Shown here one piece after another: positions 11,818 to 25,720 of a stretch of 64,000 nt of DNA. Source of the stretch: Hippasteria phrygiana (lineage: Eukaryota > Echinodermata > Asteroidea > Valvatida > Goniasteridae); NCBI GenBank assembly GCA_037893225.1, contig JAZGUH010000767.1:1-64000 (forward strand). The letters are read 5' to 3'. The notes under the pieces were generated by a model. That model worked only from the letters and a program-made list of their open reading frames with translations, ran no database searches and was not told where the DNA came from. Numbering within the stretch: the stretch's first letter is position 1; the number at the start of each line of letters is the position of its first letter. The position numbers and the translations under genes are program-made.

Positions 11818-12049
11818 CAATTATGAATGAGTAAAGCAAGTCCATACCCCAGGGAATTTGACAGGCATGGAGCAATAAATAAAAGGTAACATGTACACAG
11901 ATGTTGGCCGGAAAGAAAATAAACATTGCGAGGTTTGAATTTTCTCCACAAGTGTTAACTCTAAGAAGCCGCCGATAATTGCAACATGTAGCGCCAGATC
12001 TAAGCTATCCATACATGTCAAAATTACTGAATTTGGTTGATATTTCATG
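11818..12049 (+). repeat. Chimeric monomer X (B-like left, A-like right), copy 1
   Basis: B-type bases at 47, 65 and 67, then A-type bases at 73, 74, 77, 87 and 95. The switch therefore lies between 11884 and 11890. This fits an intra-array gene conversion or crossover inside the monomer. The same chimera recurs at 18769, so it predates the large duplication. Confidence 0.9.
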
Positions 12050-14830
12050 CAATTATGAATGAGTAAAGCAAGTCCATACCCCAGGGAATTTGACAGGCAT
12101 GGAGCAATAAATAAAAGGTAATCTGCACACAGATGGTGGCCGGGAAGAAAATAAACATTGCGAGGTTTGAATTTTCTCCACAAGTGTTAACTCTAAGAAG
12201 CCGCCGATAATTGCAACATGTAGCGCCAGATCTAAGCTATCCATACATGTCAAAATTACTGAATTTGGTTGATATTTCATGCAATTATGAATGAGTAAAG
12301 CAAGTCCATACCCCGGGGAATTTGACAGACATGGAGCAATAAATAAAAGGTAATCTGCACACAGATGGTGGCCGGGAAGAAAATAAACATTGCGAGGTTT
12401 GAATTTTCTCCACAAGTGTTAACTCTAAGAAGCCGCCGATAATTGCAACATGTAGCGCCAGATCTAAGCTATCCATACATGTCAAAATTACTGAATTTGG
12501 TTGATATTTCATGCAATTATGAATGAGTAAAGCAAGTCCATACCCCAGGGAATTTGACATGCAGGGAGCAATAAATAGACGGTAACATGTACACAGATGT
12601 TGGCCGGAAAGAAAATAAACATTGCGAGGTTTGAATTTTCTCCACAAGTGTTAACTCTAAGAAGCCGCCGATAATTGCAACATGTAGCGCCAGATCTAAG
12701 CTATCCATACATGTCAAAATTACTGAATTTGGTTGATATTTCATGCAATTATGAATGAGTAAAGCAAGTCCATACCCCAGGGAATTTGACAGGCATGGAG
12801 CAATAAATAAAAGGTAATCTGCACACAGATGGTGGCCGGGAAAAAAATAAAAATTGCGAGGTTTGAATTTTCTCCACAAGTGTTAACTCTAAGAAGCCGC
12901 CGATAATTGCAACATGTAGCGCCAGATCTAAGCTATCCATACATGTCAAAATTACTGAATTTGGTTGATATTTCATGCAATTATGAATGAGTAAAGCAAG
13001 TCATACCCTAGGGAATTTGACAGGCATGGAGCAATAAATAGAAGGTAATATGCACACAGATGTTGGCCGGAAAGAAAATAAACATTGCGAGGTTTGAATT
13101 TTCTCCACAAGTTTTAACTCTAAGAAGCCGCCGATAATTGCAACATGTAGCGCCAGATCTAAGCTATCCATACATGTAAAAATTACTGAATTTGGTTGAT
13201 ATTTCATGCAATTATGAATGAGTAAAGCAAGTCATACCCTAGGGAATTTGACAGGCATGGAGCAATAAATAGAAGGTAATATGCACACAGATGTTGGCCG
13301 GAAAGAAAATAAACATTGCGAGGTATGAATTTTCTCCACAAGTTTTAACTCTAAGAAGCCGCCGATAATTGCAACATGTAGCGCCAGATCTAAGCTATCC
13401 ATACATGTCAAAATTACTGAATTTGGTTGATATTTCATGCAATTATGAATGAGTAAAGCAAGTCCATACCCCGGGGAATTTGACAGACATGGAGCAATAA
13501 ATAAAAGGTAATCTGCACACAGATGGTGGCCGGGAAGAAAATAAACATTGCGAGGTTTGAATTTTCTCCACAAGTGTTAACTCTAAGAAGCCGCCGATAA
13601 TTGCAACATGTAGCGCCAGATCTAAGCTATCCATACATGTCAAAATTACTGAATTTGGTTGATATTTCATGCAATTATGAATGAGTAAAGCAAGTCCATA
13701 CCCCAGGGAATTTGACATGCAGGGAGCAATAAATAGACGGTAACATGTACACAGATGTTGGCCGGAAAGAAAATAAACATTGCGAGGTTTGAATTTTCTC
13801 CACAAGTGTTAACTCTAAGAAGCCGCCGATAATTGCAACATGTAGCGCCAGATCTAAGCTATCCATACATGTCAAAATTACTGAATTTGGTTGATATTTC
13901 ATGCAATTATGAATGAGTAAAGCAAGTCCATACCCCAGGGAATTTGACAGGCATGGAGCAATAAATAAAAGGTAATCTGCACACAGATGGTGGCCGGGAA
14001 GAAAATAAACATTGCGAGGTTTGAATTTTCTCCACAAGTGTTAACTCTAAGAAGCCGCCGATAATTGCAACATGTAGCGCCAGATCTAAGCTATCCATAC
14101 ATGTCAAAATTACTGAATTTGGTTGATATTTCATGCAATTATGAATGAGTAAAGCAAGTCATACCCTAGGGAATTTGACAGGCATGGAGCAATAAATAGA
14201 AGGTAATATGCACACAGATGTTGGCCGGAAAGAAAATAAACATTGCGAGGTTTGAATTTTCTCCACAAGTTTTAACTCTAAGAAGCCGCCGATAATTGCA
14301 ACATGTAGCGCCAGATCTAAGCTATCCATACATGTCAAAATTACTGAATTTGGTTGATATTTCATGCAATTATGAATGAGTAAAGCAAGTCCATACCCCA
14401 GGGAATTTGACATGCATGGAGCAATAAATAGACGGTAACATGTACACAGATGTTGGCCGGAAAGAAAATAAACATTGCGAGGTTTGAATTTTCTCCACAA
14501 GTGTTAACTCTAAGAAGCCGCCGATAATTGCAACATGTAGCGCCAGATCTAAGCTATCCATACATGTCAAAATTACTGAATTTGGTTGATATTTCATGCA
14601 ATTATGAATGAGTAAAGCAAGTCCATACCCCAGGGAATTTGACAGGCATGGAGCAATAAATAAAAGGTAATCTGCACACAGATGGTGGCCGGGAAGAAAA
14701 TAAACATTGCGAGGTTTGAATTTTCTCCACAAGTGTTAACTCTAAGAAGCCGCCGATAATTGCAACATGTAGCGCCAGATCTAAGCTATCCATACATGTC
14801 AAAATTACTGAATTTGGTTGATATTTCATG

Positions 14831-17800
14831 CAATTATGAATGAGTAAAGCAAGTCCATACCCCAGGGAATTTGACATGCAGGGAGCAATAAATAGACGGT
14901 AACATGTACACAGATGTTGGCCGGAAAGAAAATAAACATTGCGAGGTTTGAATTTTCTCCACAAGTGTTAACTCTAAGAAGCCGCCGATAATTGCAACAT
15001 GTAGCGCCAGATCTAAGCTATCCATACATGTCAAAATTACTGAATTTGGTTGATATTTCATGCAATTATGAATGAGTAAAGCAAGTCCATACCCCAGGGA
15101 ATTTGACAGGCATGGAGCAATAAATAAAAGGTAATCTGCACACAGATGGTGGCCGGGAAGAAAATAAACATTGCGAGGTTTGAATTTTCTCCACAAGTGT
15201 TAACTCTAAGAAGCCGCCGATAATTGCAACATGTAGCGCCAGATCTAAGCTATCCATACATGTCAAAATTACTGAATTTGGTTGATATTTCATGCAATTA
15301 TGAATGAGTAAAGCAAGTCATACCCTAGGGAATTTGACAGGCATGGAGCAATAAATAGAAGGTAATATGCACACAGATGTTGGCCGGAAAGAAAATAAAC
15401 ATTGCGAGGTTTGAATTTTCTCCACAAGTTTTAACTCTAAGAAGCCGCCGATAATTGCAACATGTAGCGCCAGATCTAAGCTATCCATACATGTAAAAAT
15501 TACTGAATTTGGTTGATATTTCATGCAATTATGAATGAGTAAAGCAAGTCATACCCTAGGGAATTTGACAGGCATGGAGCAATAAATAGAAGGTAATATG
15601 CACACAGATGTTGGCCGGAAAGAAAATAAACATTGCGAGGTTTGAATTTTCTCCACAAGTTTTAACTCTAAGAAGCCGCCGATAATTGCAACATGTAGCG
15701 CCAGATCTAAGCTATCCATACATGTAAAAATTACTGAATTTGGTTGATATTTCATGCAATTATGAATGAGTAAAGCAAGTCATACCCTATGGAATTTGAC
15801 AGGCATGGAGCAATAAATAGAAGGTAATATGCACATAGATGTTGGCCGGAAAGAAAATAAACATTGCGAGGTTTGAATTTTCTCCACAAGTTTTAACTCT
15901 AAGAAGCCGCCGATAATTGCAACATGTAGCGCCAGATCTAAGCTATCCATACATGTCAAAATTACTGAATTTGGTTGATATTTCATGCAATTATGAATGA
16001 GTAAAGCAAGTCCATACCCCGGGGAATTTGACAGACATGGAGCAATAAATAAAAGGTAATCTGCACACAGATGGTGGCCGGGAAGAAAATAAACATTGCG
16101 AGGTTTGAATTTTCTCCACAAGTGTTAACTCTAAGAAGCCGCCGATAATTGCAACATGTAGCGCCAGATCTAAGCTATCCATACATGTCAAAATTACTGA
16201 ATTTGGTTGATATTTCATGCAATTATGAATGAGTAAAGCAAGTCCATACCCCAGGGAATTTGACATGCAGGGAGCAATAAATAGACGGTAACATGTACAC
16301 AGATGTTGGCCGGAAAGAAAATAAACATTGCGAGGTTTGAATTTTCTCCACAAGTTTTAACTCTAAGAAGCCGCCGATAATTGCAACATGTAGCGCCAGA
16401 TCTAAGCTATCCATACATGTCAAAATTACTGAATTTGGTTGATATTTCATGCAATTATGAATGAGTAAAGCAAGTCCATACCCCAGGGAATTTGACATGC
16501 ATGGAGCAATAAATAGACGGTAACATGTACACAGATGTTGGCCGGAAAGAAAATAAACATTGCGAGGTTTGAATTTTCTCCACAAGTGTTAACTCTAAGA
16601 AGCCGCCGATAATTGCAACATGTAGCGCCAGATCTAAGCTATCCATACATGTCAAAATTACTGAATTTGGTTGATATTTCATGCAATTATGAATGAGTAA
16701 AGCAAGTCCATACCCCAGGGAATTTGACAGGCATGGAGCAATAAATAAAAGGTAATCTGCACACAGATGGTGGCCGGGAAGAAAATAAACATTGCGAGGT
16801 TTGAATTTTCTCCACAAGTGTTAACTCTAAGAAGCCGCCGATAATTGCAACATGTAGCGCCAGATCTAAGCTATCCATACATGTCAAAATTACTGAATTT
16901 GGTTGATATTTCATGCAATTATGATTGAGTAAAGCAAGTCATACCCTAGGGAATTTGACAGGCATGGAGCAATAAATAGAAGGTAATATGCACACAGATG
17001 TTGGCCGGAAAGAAAATAAACATTGCGAGGTTTGAATTTTCTCCACAAGTTTTAACTCTAAGAAGCCGCCGATAATTGCAACATGTAGCGCCAGATCTAA
17101 GCTATCCATACATGTAAAAATTACTGAATTTGGTTGATATTTCATGCAATTATGAATGAGTAAAGCAAGTCCATACCCCGGGGAATTTGACAGACATGGA
17201 GCAATAAATAAAAGGTAATCTGCACACAGATGGTGGCCGGGAAGAAAATAAACATTGCGAGGTTTGAATTTTCTCCACAAGTGTTAACTCTAAGAAGCCG
17301 CCGATAATTGCAACATGTAGCGCCAGATCTAAGCTATCCATACATGTCAAAATTACTGAATTTGGTTGATATTTCATGCAATTATGAATGAGTAAAGCAA
17401 GTCCATACCCCAGGGAATTTGACATGCAGGGAGCAATAAATAGACGGTAACATGTACACAGATGTTGGCCGGAAAGAAAATAAACATTGCGAGGTTTGAA
17501 TTTTCTCCACAAGTGTTAACTCTAAGAAGCCGCCGATAATTGCAACATGTAGCGCCAGATCTAAGCTATCCATACATGTCAAAATTACTGAATTTGGTTG
17601 ATATTTCATGCAATTATGAATGAGTAAAGCAAGTCCATACCCCAGGGAATTTGACATGCATGGAGCAATAAATAGACGGTAACATGTACACAGATGTTGG
17701 CCGGAAAGAAAATAAACATTGCGAGGTTTGAATTTTCTCCACAAGTGTTAACTCTAAGAAGCCGCCGATAATTGCAACATGTAGCGCCAGATCTAAGCTA

Positions 17801-20800
17801 TCCATACATGTCAAAATTACTGAATTTGGTTGATATTTCATGCAATTATGAATGAGTAAAGCAAGTCATACCCTAGGGAATTTGACAGGCATGGAGCAAT
17901 AAATAGAAGGTAATATGCACACAGATGTTGGCCGGAAAGAAAATAAACATTGCGAGGTTTGAATTTTCTCCACAAGTTTTAACTCTAAGAAGCCGCCGAT
18001 AATTGCAACATGTAGCGCCAGATCTAAGCTATCCATACATGTCAAAATTACTGAATTTGGTTGATATTTCATGCAATTATGAATGAGTAAAGCAAGTCAT
18101 ACCCTAGGGAATTTGACAGGCATGGAGCAATAAATAGAAGGTAATATGCACACAGATGTTGGCCGGAAAGAAAATAAACATTGCGAGGTTTGAATTTTCT
18201 CCACAAGTTTTAACTCTAAGAAGCCGCCGATAATTGCAACATGTAGCGCCAGATCTAAGCTATCCATACATGTCAAAATTACTGAATTTGGTTGATATTT
18301 CATGCAATTATGAATGAGTAAAGCAAGTCCATACCCCAGGGAATTTGACAGACATGGAGCAATAAATAAAAGGTAATCTGCACACAGATGGTGGCCGGGA
18401 AGAAAATAAACATTGCGAGGTTTGAATTTTCTCCACAAGTGTTAACTCTAAGAAGCCGCCGATAATTGCAACATGTAGCGCCAGATCTAAGCTATCCATA
18501 CATGTCAAAATTACTGAATTTGGTTGATATTTCATGCAATTATGAATGAGTAAAGCAAGTCCATACCCCAGGGAATTTGACATGAAGGGAGCAATAAATA
18601 GACGGTAACATGTACACAGATGTTGGCCGGAAAGAAAATAAACATTGCGAGGTTTGAATTTTCTCCACAAGTGTTAACTCTAAGAAGCCGCCGATAATTG
18701 CAACATGTAGCGCCAGATCTAAGCTATCCATACATGTCAAAATTACTGAATTTGGTTGATATTTCATGCAATTATGAATGAGTAAAGCAAGTCCATACCC
18801 CAGGGAATTTGACAGGCATGGAGCAATAAATAAAAGGTAACATGTACACAGATGTTGGCCGGAAAGAAAATAAACATTGCGAGGTTTGAATTTTCTCCAC
18901 AAGTGTTAACTCTAAGAAGCCGCCGATAATTGCAACATGTAGCGCCAGATCTAAGCTATCCATACATGTCAAAATTACTGAATTTGGTTGATATTTCATG
19001 CAATTATGAATGAGTAAAGCAAGTCCATACCCCAGGGAATTTGACAGGCATGGAGCAATAAATAAAAGGTAATCTGCACACAGATGGTGGCCGGGAAGAA
19101 AATAAACATTGCGAGGTTTGAATTTTCTCCACAAGTGTTAACTCTAAGAAGCCGCCGATAATTGCAACATGTAGCGCCAGATCTAAGCTATCCATACATG
19201 TCAAAATTACTGAATTTGGTTGATATTTCATGCAATTATGAATGAGTAAAGCAAGTCCATACCCCGGGGAATTTGACAGACATGGAGCAATAAATAAAAG
19301 GTAATCTGCACACAGATGGTGGCCGGGAAGAAAATAAACATTGCGAGGTTTGAATTTTCTCCACAAGTGTTAACTCTAAGAAGCCGCCGATAATTGCAAC
19401 ATGTAGCGCCAGATCTAAGCTATCCATACATGTCAAAATTACTGAATTTGGTTGATATTTCATGCAATTATGAATGAGTAAAGCAAGTCCATACCCCAGG
19501 GAATTTGACATGCAGGGAGCAATAAATAGACGGTAACATGTACACAGATGTTGGCCGGAAAGAAAATAAACATTGCGAGGTTTGAATTTTCTCCACAAGT
19601 GTTAACTCTAAGAAGCCGCCGATAATTGCAACATGTAGCGCCAGATCTAAGCTATCCATACATGTCAAAATTACTGAATTTGGTTGATATTTCATGCAAT
19701 TATGAATGAGTAAAGCAAGTCCATACCCCAGGGAATTTGACAGGCATGGAGCAATAAATAAAAGGTAATCTGCACACAGATGGTGGCCGGGAAAAAAATA
19801 AAAATTGCGAGGTTTGAATTTTCTCCACAAGTGTTAACTCTAAGAAGCCGCCGATAATTGCAACATGTAGCGCCAGATCTAAGCTATCCATACATGTCAA
19901 AATTACTGAATTTGGTTGATATTTCATGCAATTATGAATGAGTAAAGCAAGTCATACCCTAGGGAATTTGACAGGCATGGAGCAATAAATAGAAGGTAAT
20001 ATGCACACAGATGTTGGCCGGAAAGAAAATAAACATTGCGAGGTTTGAATTTTCTCCACAAGTTTTAACTCTAAGAAGCCGCCGATAATTGCAACATGTA
20101 GCGCCAGATCTAAGCTATCCATACATGTAAAAATTACTGAATTTGGTTGATATTTCATGCAATTATGAATGAGTAAAGCAAGTCATACCCTAGGGAATTT
20201 GACAGGCATGGAGCAATAAATAGAAGGTAATATGCACACAGATGTTGGCCGGAAAGAAAATAAACATTGCGAGGTATGAATTTTCTCCACAAGTTTTAAC
20301 TCTAAGAAGCCGCCGATAATTGCAACATGTAGCGCCAGATCTAAGCTATCCATACATGTCAAAATTACTGAATTTGGTTGATATTTCATGCAATTATGAA
20401 TGAGTAAAGCAAGTCCATACCCCGGGGAATTTGACAGACATGGAGCAATAAATAAAAGGTAATCTGCACACAGATGGTGGCCGGGAAGAAAATAAACATT
20501 GCGAGGTTTGAATTTTCTCCACAAGTGTTAACTCTAAGAAGCCGCCGATAATTGCAACATGTAGCGCCAGATCTAAGCTATCCATACATGTCAAAATTAC
20601 TGAATTTGGTTGATATTTCATGCAATTATGAATGAGTAAAGCAAGTCCATACCCCAGGGAATTTGACATGCAGGGAGCAATAAATAGACGGTAACATGTA
20701 CACAGATGTTGGCCGGAAAGAAAATAAACATTGCGAGGTTTGAATTTTCTCCACAAGTGTTAACTCTAAGAAGCCGCCGATAATTGCAACATGTAGCGCC

Positions 20801-21781
20801 AGATCTAAGCTATCCATACATGTCAAAATTACTGAATTTGGTTGATATTTCATGCAATTATGAATGAGTAAAGCAAGTCCATACCCCAGGGAATTTGACA
20901 GGCATGGAGCAATAAATAAAAGGTAATCTGCACACAGATGGTGGCCGGGAAGAAAATAAACATTGCGAGGTTTGAATTTTCTCCACAAGTGTTAACTCTA
21001 AGAAGCCGCCGATAATTGCAACATGTAGCGCCAGATCTAAGCTATCCATACATGTCAAAATTACTGAATTTGGTTGATATTTCATGCAATTATGAATGAG
21101 TAAAGCAAGTCATACCCTAGGGAATTTGACAGGCATGGAGCAATAAATAGAAGGTAATATGCACACAGATGTTGGCCGGAAAGAAAATAAACATTGCGAG
21201 GTTTGAATTTTCTCCACAAGTTTTAACTCTAAGAAGCCGCCGATAATTGCAACATGTAGCGCCAGATCTAAGCTATCCATACATGTCAAAATTACTGAAT
21301 TTGGTTGATATTTCATGCAATTATGAATGAGTAAAGCAAGTCCATACCCCAGGGAATTTGACATGCATGGAGCAATAAATAGACGGTAACATGTACACAG
21401 ATGTTGGCCGGAAAGAAAATAAACATTGCGAGGTTTGAATTTTCTCCACAAGTGTTAACTCTAAGAAGCCGCCGATAATTGCAACATGTAGCGCCAGATC
21501 TAAGCTATCCATACATGTCAAAATTACTGAATTTGGTTGATATTTCATGCAATTATGAATGAGTAAAGCAAGTCCATACCCCAGGGAATTTGACAGGCAT
21601 GGAGCAATAAATAAAAGGTAATCTGCACACAGATGGTGGCCGGGAAGAAAATAAACATTGCGAGGTTTGAATTTTCTCCACAAGTGTTAACTCTAAGAAG
21701 CCGCCGATAATTGCAACATGTAGCGCCAGATCTAAGCTATCCATACATGTCAAAATTACTGAATTTGGTTGATATTTCATG
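14831..21781 (+). repeat. Large tandem duplication, copy 2 (30 monomers, 6,951 bp)
   Basis: Order: E-B-Ca-Ca-C-D-Et-A-B-Ca-D-E-A-C-C-D2-E2-X-B-D-E-B-Ca-C-D-E-B-C-A-B. It abuts copy 1. From 16916 onward it matches 9965 onward at a constant offset of 6,951 bp, including the changes at 19794, 19803 and 20276. I noticed only two private substitutions, both in the C monomer at 15757: g to t at 15790 and c to t at 15836. Confidence 0.9.
18769..19000 (+). repeat. Chimeric monomer X, copy 2
   Basis: Same B-to-A switch as at 11818, 6,951 bp downstream, in the same neighbourhood (after E2, before B). Confidence 0.9.
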
Positions 21782-22012
21782 CAATTATGAATGAGTAAAG
21801 CAAGTCATACCCTAGGGAATTTGACAGGCATGGAGCAATAAATAAAAGGTAATCTGCACACAGATGGTGGCCGGGAAGAAAATAAACATTGCGAGGTTTG
21901 AATTTTCTCCACAAGTGTTAACTCTAAGAAGCCGCCGATAATTGCAACATGTAGCGCCAGATCTAAGCTATCCATACATGTCAAAATTACTGAATTTGGT
22001 TGATATTTCATG
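21782..22012 (+). repeat. Chimeric monomer Y (C-like left, B-like right)
   Basis: A 231-bp monomer with the C-type deletion and t33 (CCTAGG), then B-type a65, a67, t73, c74, c77, g87, g95 and g137. The switch lies between about 21813 and 21845. It sits exactly where the large duplication ends, so it may be the exchange product that formed this boundary. Confidence 0.88.
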
Positions 22013-22243
22013 CAATTATGAATGAGTAAAGCAAGTCATACCCTAGGGAATTTGACAGGCATGGAGCAATAAATAGAAGGTAATATGCACACAGATGTTG
22101 GCCGGAAAGAAAATAAACATTGCGAGGTTTGAATTTTCTCCACAAGTTTTAACTCTAAGAAGCCGCCGATAATTGCAACATGTAGCGCCAGATCTAAGCT
22201 ATCCATACATGTAAAAATTACTGAATTTGGTTGATATTTCATG
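22013..22243 (+). repeat. Single Ca monomer between blocks
   Basis: Ca monomer separating chimera Y from the next duplicated block. No other feature seen. Confidence 0.85.
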
Positions 22244-25200
22244 CAATTATGAATGAGTAAAGCAAGTCATACCCTAGGGAATTTGACAGGCATGGAGCAA
22301 TAAATAGAAGGTAATATGCACACAGATGTTGGCCGGAAAGAAAATAAACATTGCGAGGTTTGAATTTTCTCCACAAGTTTTAACTCTAAGAAGCCGCCGA
22401 TAATTGCAACATGTAGCGCCAGATCTAAGCTATCCATACATGTCAAAATTACTGAATTTGGTTGATATTTCATGCAATTATGAATGAGTAAAGCAAGTCC
22501 ATACCCCGGGGAATTTGACAGACATGGAGCAATAAATAAAAGGTAATCTGCACACAGATGGTGGCCGGGAAGAAAATAAACATTGCGAGGTTTGAATTTT
22601 CTCCACAAGTGTTAACTCTAAGAAGCCGCCGATAATTGCAACATGTAGCGCCAGATCTAAGCTATCCATACATGTGAAAATTACTGAATTTGGTTGATAT
22701 TTCATGCAATTATGAATGAGTAAAGCAAGTCCATACCCCAGGGAATTTGACATGCAGGGAGCAATAAATAGACGGTAACATGTACACAGATGTTGGCCGG
22801 AAAGAAAATAAACATTGCGAGGTTTGAATTTTCTCCACAAGTGTTAACTCTAAGAAGCCGCCGATAATTGCAACATGTAGCGCCAGATCTAAGCTATCCA
22901 TACATGTCAAAATTACTGAATTTGGTTGATATTTCATGCAATTATGAATGAGTAAAGCAAGTCCATACCCCAGGGAATTTGACAGGCATGGAGCAATAAA
23001 TAAAAGGTAATCTGCACACAGATGGTGGCCGGGAAGAAAATAAACATTGCGAGGTTTGAATTTTCTCCACAAGTGTTAACTCTAAGAAGCCGCCGATAAT
23101 TGCAACATGTAGCGCCAGATCTAAGCTATCCATACATGTCAAAATTACTGAATTTGGTTGATATTTCATGCAATTATGAATGAGTAAAGCAAGTCATACC
23201 CTAGGGAATTTGACAGGCATGGAGCAATAAATAGAAGGTAATATGCACACAGATGTTGGCCGGAAAGAAAATAAACATTGCGAGGTTTGAATTTTCTCCA
23301 CAAGTTTTAACTCTAAGAAGCCGCCGATAATTGCAACATGTAGCGCCAGATCTAAGCTATCCATACATGTCAAAATTACTGAATTTGGTTGATATTTCAT
23401 GCAATTATGAATGAGTAAAGCAAGTCCATACCCCGGGGAATTTGACAGACATGGAGCAATAAATAAAAGGTAATCTGCACACAGATGGTGGCCGGGAAGA
23501 AAATAAACATTGCGAGGTTTGAATTTTCTCCACAAGTGTTAACTCTAAGAAGCCGCCGATAATTGCAACATGTAGCGCCAGATCTAAGCTATCCATACAT
23601 GTCAAAATTACTGAATTTGGTTGATATTTCATGCAATTATGAATGAGTAAAGCAAGTCCATACCCCAGGGAATTTGACATGCAGGGAGCAATAAATAGAC
23701 GGTAACATGTACACAGATGTTGGCCGGAAAGAAAATAAACATTGCGAGGTTTGAATTTTCTCCACAAGTGTTAACTCTAAGAAGCCGCCGATAATTGCAA
23801 CATGTAGCGCCAGATCTAAGCTATCCATACATGTCAAAATTACTGAATTTGGTTGATATTTCATGCAATTATGAATGAGTAAAGCAAGTCCATACCCCGG
23901 GGAATTTGACAGACATGGAGCAATAAATAAAAGGTAATATGCACACAGATGGTGGCCGGGAAGAAAATAAACATTGCGAGGTTTGAATTTTCTCCACAAG
24001 TGTTAACTCTAAGAAGCCGCCGATAATTGCAACATGTAGCGCCAGATCTAAGCTATCCATACATGTCAAAATTACTGAATTTGGTTGATATTTCATGCAA
24101 TTATGAATGAGTAAAGCAAGTCCATACCCCAGGGAATTTGACATGCAGGGAGCAATAAATAGACGGTAACATGTACACAGATGTTGGCCGGAAAGAAAAT
24201 AAACATTGCGAGGTTTGAATTTTCTCCACAAGTGTTAACTCTAAGAAGCCGCCGATAATTGCAACATGTAGCGCCAGATCTAAGCTATCCATACATGTCA
24301 AAATTACTGAATTTGGTTGATATTTCATGCAATTATGAATGAGTAAAGCAAGTCCATACCCCAGGGAATTTGACAGGCATGGAGCAATAAATAAAAGGTA
24401 ATCTGCACACAGATGGTGGCCGGGAAGAAAATAAACATTGCGAGGTTTGAATTTTCTCCACAAGTGTTAACTCTAAGAAGCCGCCGATAATTGCAACATG
24501 TAGCGCCAGATCTAAGCTATCCATACATGTCAAAATTACTGAATTTGGTTGATATTTCATGCAATTATGAATGAGTAAAGCAAGTCATACCCTAGGGAAT
24601 TTGACAGGCATGGAGCAATAAATAGAAGGTAATATGCACACAGATGTTGGCCGGAAAGAAAATAAACATTGCGAGGTTTGAATTTTCTCCACAAGTTTTA
24701 ACTCTAAGAAGCCGCCGATAATTGCAACATGTAGCGCCAGATCTAAGCTATCCATACATGTCAAAATTACTGAATTTGGTTGATATTTCATGCAATTATG
24801 AATGAGTAAAGCAAGTCCATACCCCGGGGAATTTGACAGACATGGAGCAATAAATAAAAGGTAATCTGCACACAGATGGTGGCCGGGAAGAAAATAAACA
24901 TTGCGAGGTTTGAATTTTCTCCACAAGTGTTAACTCTAAGAAGCCGCCGATAATTGCAACATGTAGCGCCAGATCTAAGCTATCCATACATGTCAAAATT
25001 ACTGAATTTGGTTGATATTTCATGCAATTATGAATGAGTAAAGCAAGTCCATACCCCAGGGAATTTGACATGCAGGGAGCAATAAATAGACGGTAACATG
25101 TACACAGATGTTGGCCGGAAAGAAAATAAACATTGCGAGGTTTGAATTTTCTCCACAAGTGTTAACTCTAAGAAGCCGCCGATAATTGCAACATGTAGCG

Positions 25201-25720
25201 CCAGATCTAAGCTATCCATACATGTCAAAATTACTGAATTTGGTTGATATTTCATGCAATTATGAATGAGTAAAGCAAGTCCATACCCCGGGGAATTTGA
25301 CAGACATGGAGCAATAAATAAAAGGTAATATGCACACAGATGGTGGCCGGGAAGAAAATAAACATTGCGAGGTTTGAATTTTCTCCAGAAGTGTTAAATC
25401 TAAGAAGCCGCCGATAATTGCAACATGTAGCGCCAGATCTAAGCTATCCATACATGTCAAAATTACTGAATTTGGTTGATATTTCATGCAATTATGAATG
25501 AGTAAAGCAAGTCCATACCCCAGGGAATTTGACATGCAGGGAGCAATAAATAGACGGTAACATGTACACAGATGTTGGCCGGAAAGAAAATAAACATTGC
25601 GAGGTTTGAATTTTCTCCACAAGTGTTAACTCTAAGAAGCCGCCGATAATTGCAACATGTAGCGCCAGATCTAAGCTATCCATACATGTCAAAATTACTG
25701 AATTTGGTTGATATTTCATG
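22244..25720 (+). repeat. 15-monomer block, copy 1
   Basis: Order: C-D-E-B-C-D-E-D3-E-B-C-D-E-D3-E. The core is a C-D-E-B unit of 927 bp with D3-E dimers inserted. The matching block starts 4,172 bp downstream. Private marks: g at 22676 (tgtgaaaatt) and a at 25398. The last D3 shares g at 25388 (ccagaag) with D3 copies at 29429, 32441 and 33832. Confidence 0.88.
23866..24097 (+). repeat. Monomer variant D3 (first instance)
   Basis: D monomer with a74 (gtaatatgc), as in C, but otherwise D. Seven copies, starting at 23866, 25257, 28038, 29429, 32441, 33600 and 33832, and none elsewhere. Four of them (25257, 29429, 32441, 33832) also carry c to g at position 132. Confidence 0.91.

Larger units (their letters stand above)
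6490..14830 (+). repeat. Large tandem duplication, copy 1 (36 monomers, 8,341 bp)
   Basis: Order: E-B-Ca-Ca-C-D-Et-A-B-C-B-C-D-E-B-Ca-D-E-A-C-C-D2-E2-X-B-D-E-B-Ca-C-D-E-B-C-A-B. Copy 2 follows immediately. Shared rare markers include Et (t137), t at 9974, E2, chimera X, two g/c to a changes at 12843 and 12852, and a at 13325. A six-monomer stretch at about 8575-9964 is absent from copy 2. Within that stretch, monomer 42 has a private a at 9615. Confidence 0.9.
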
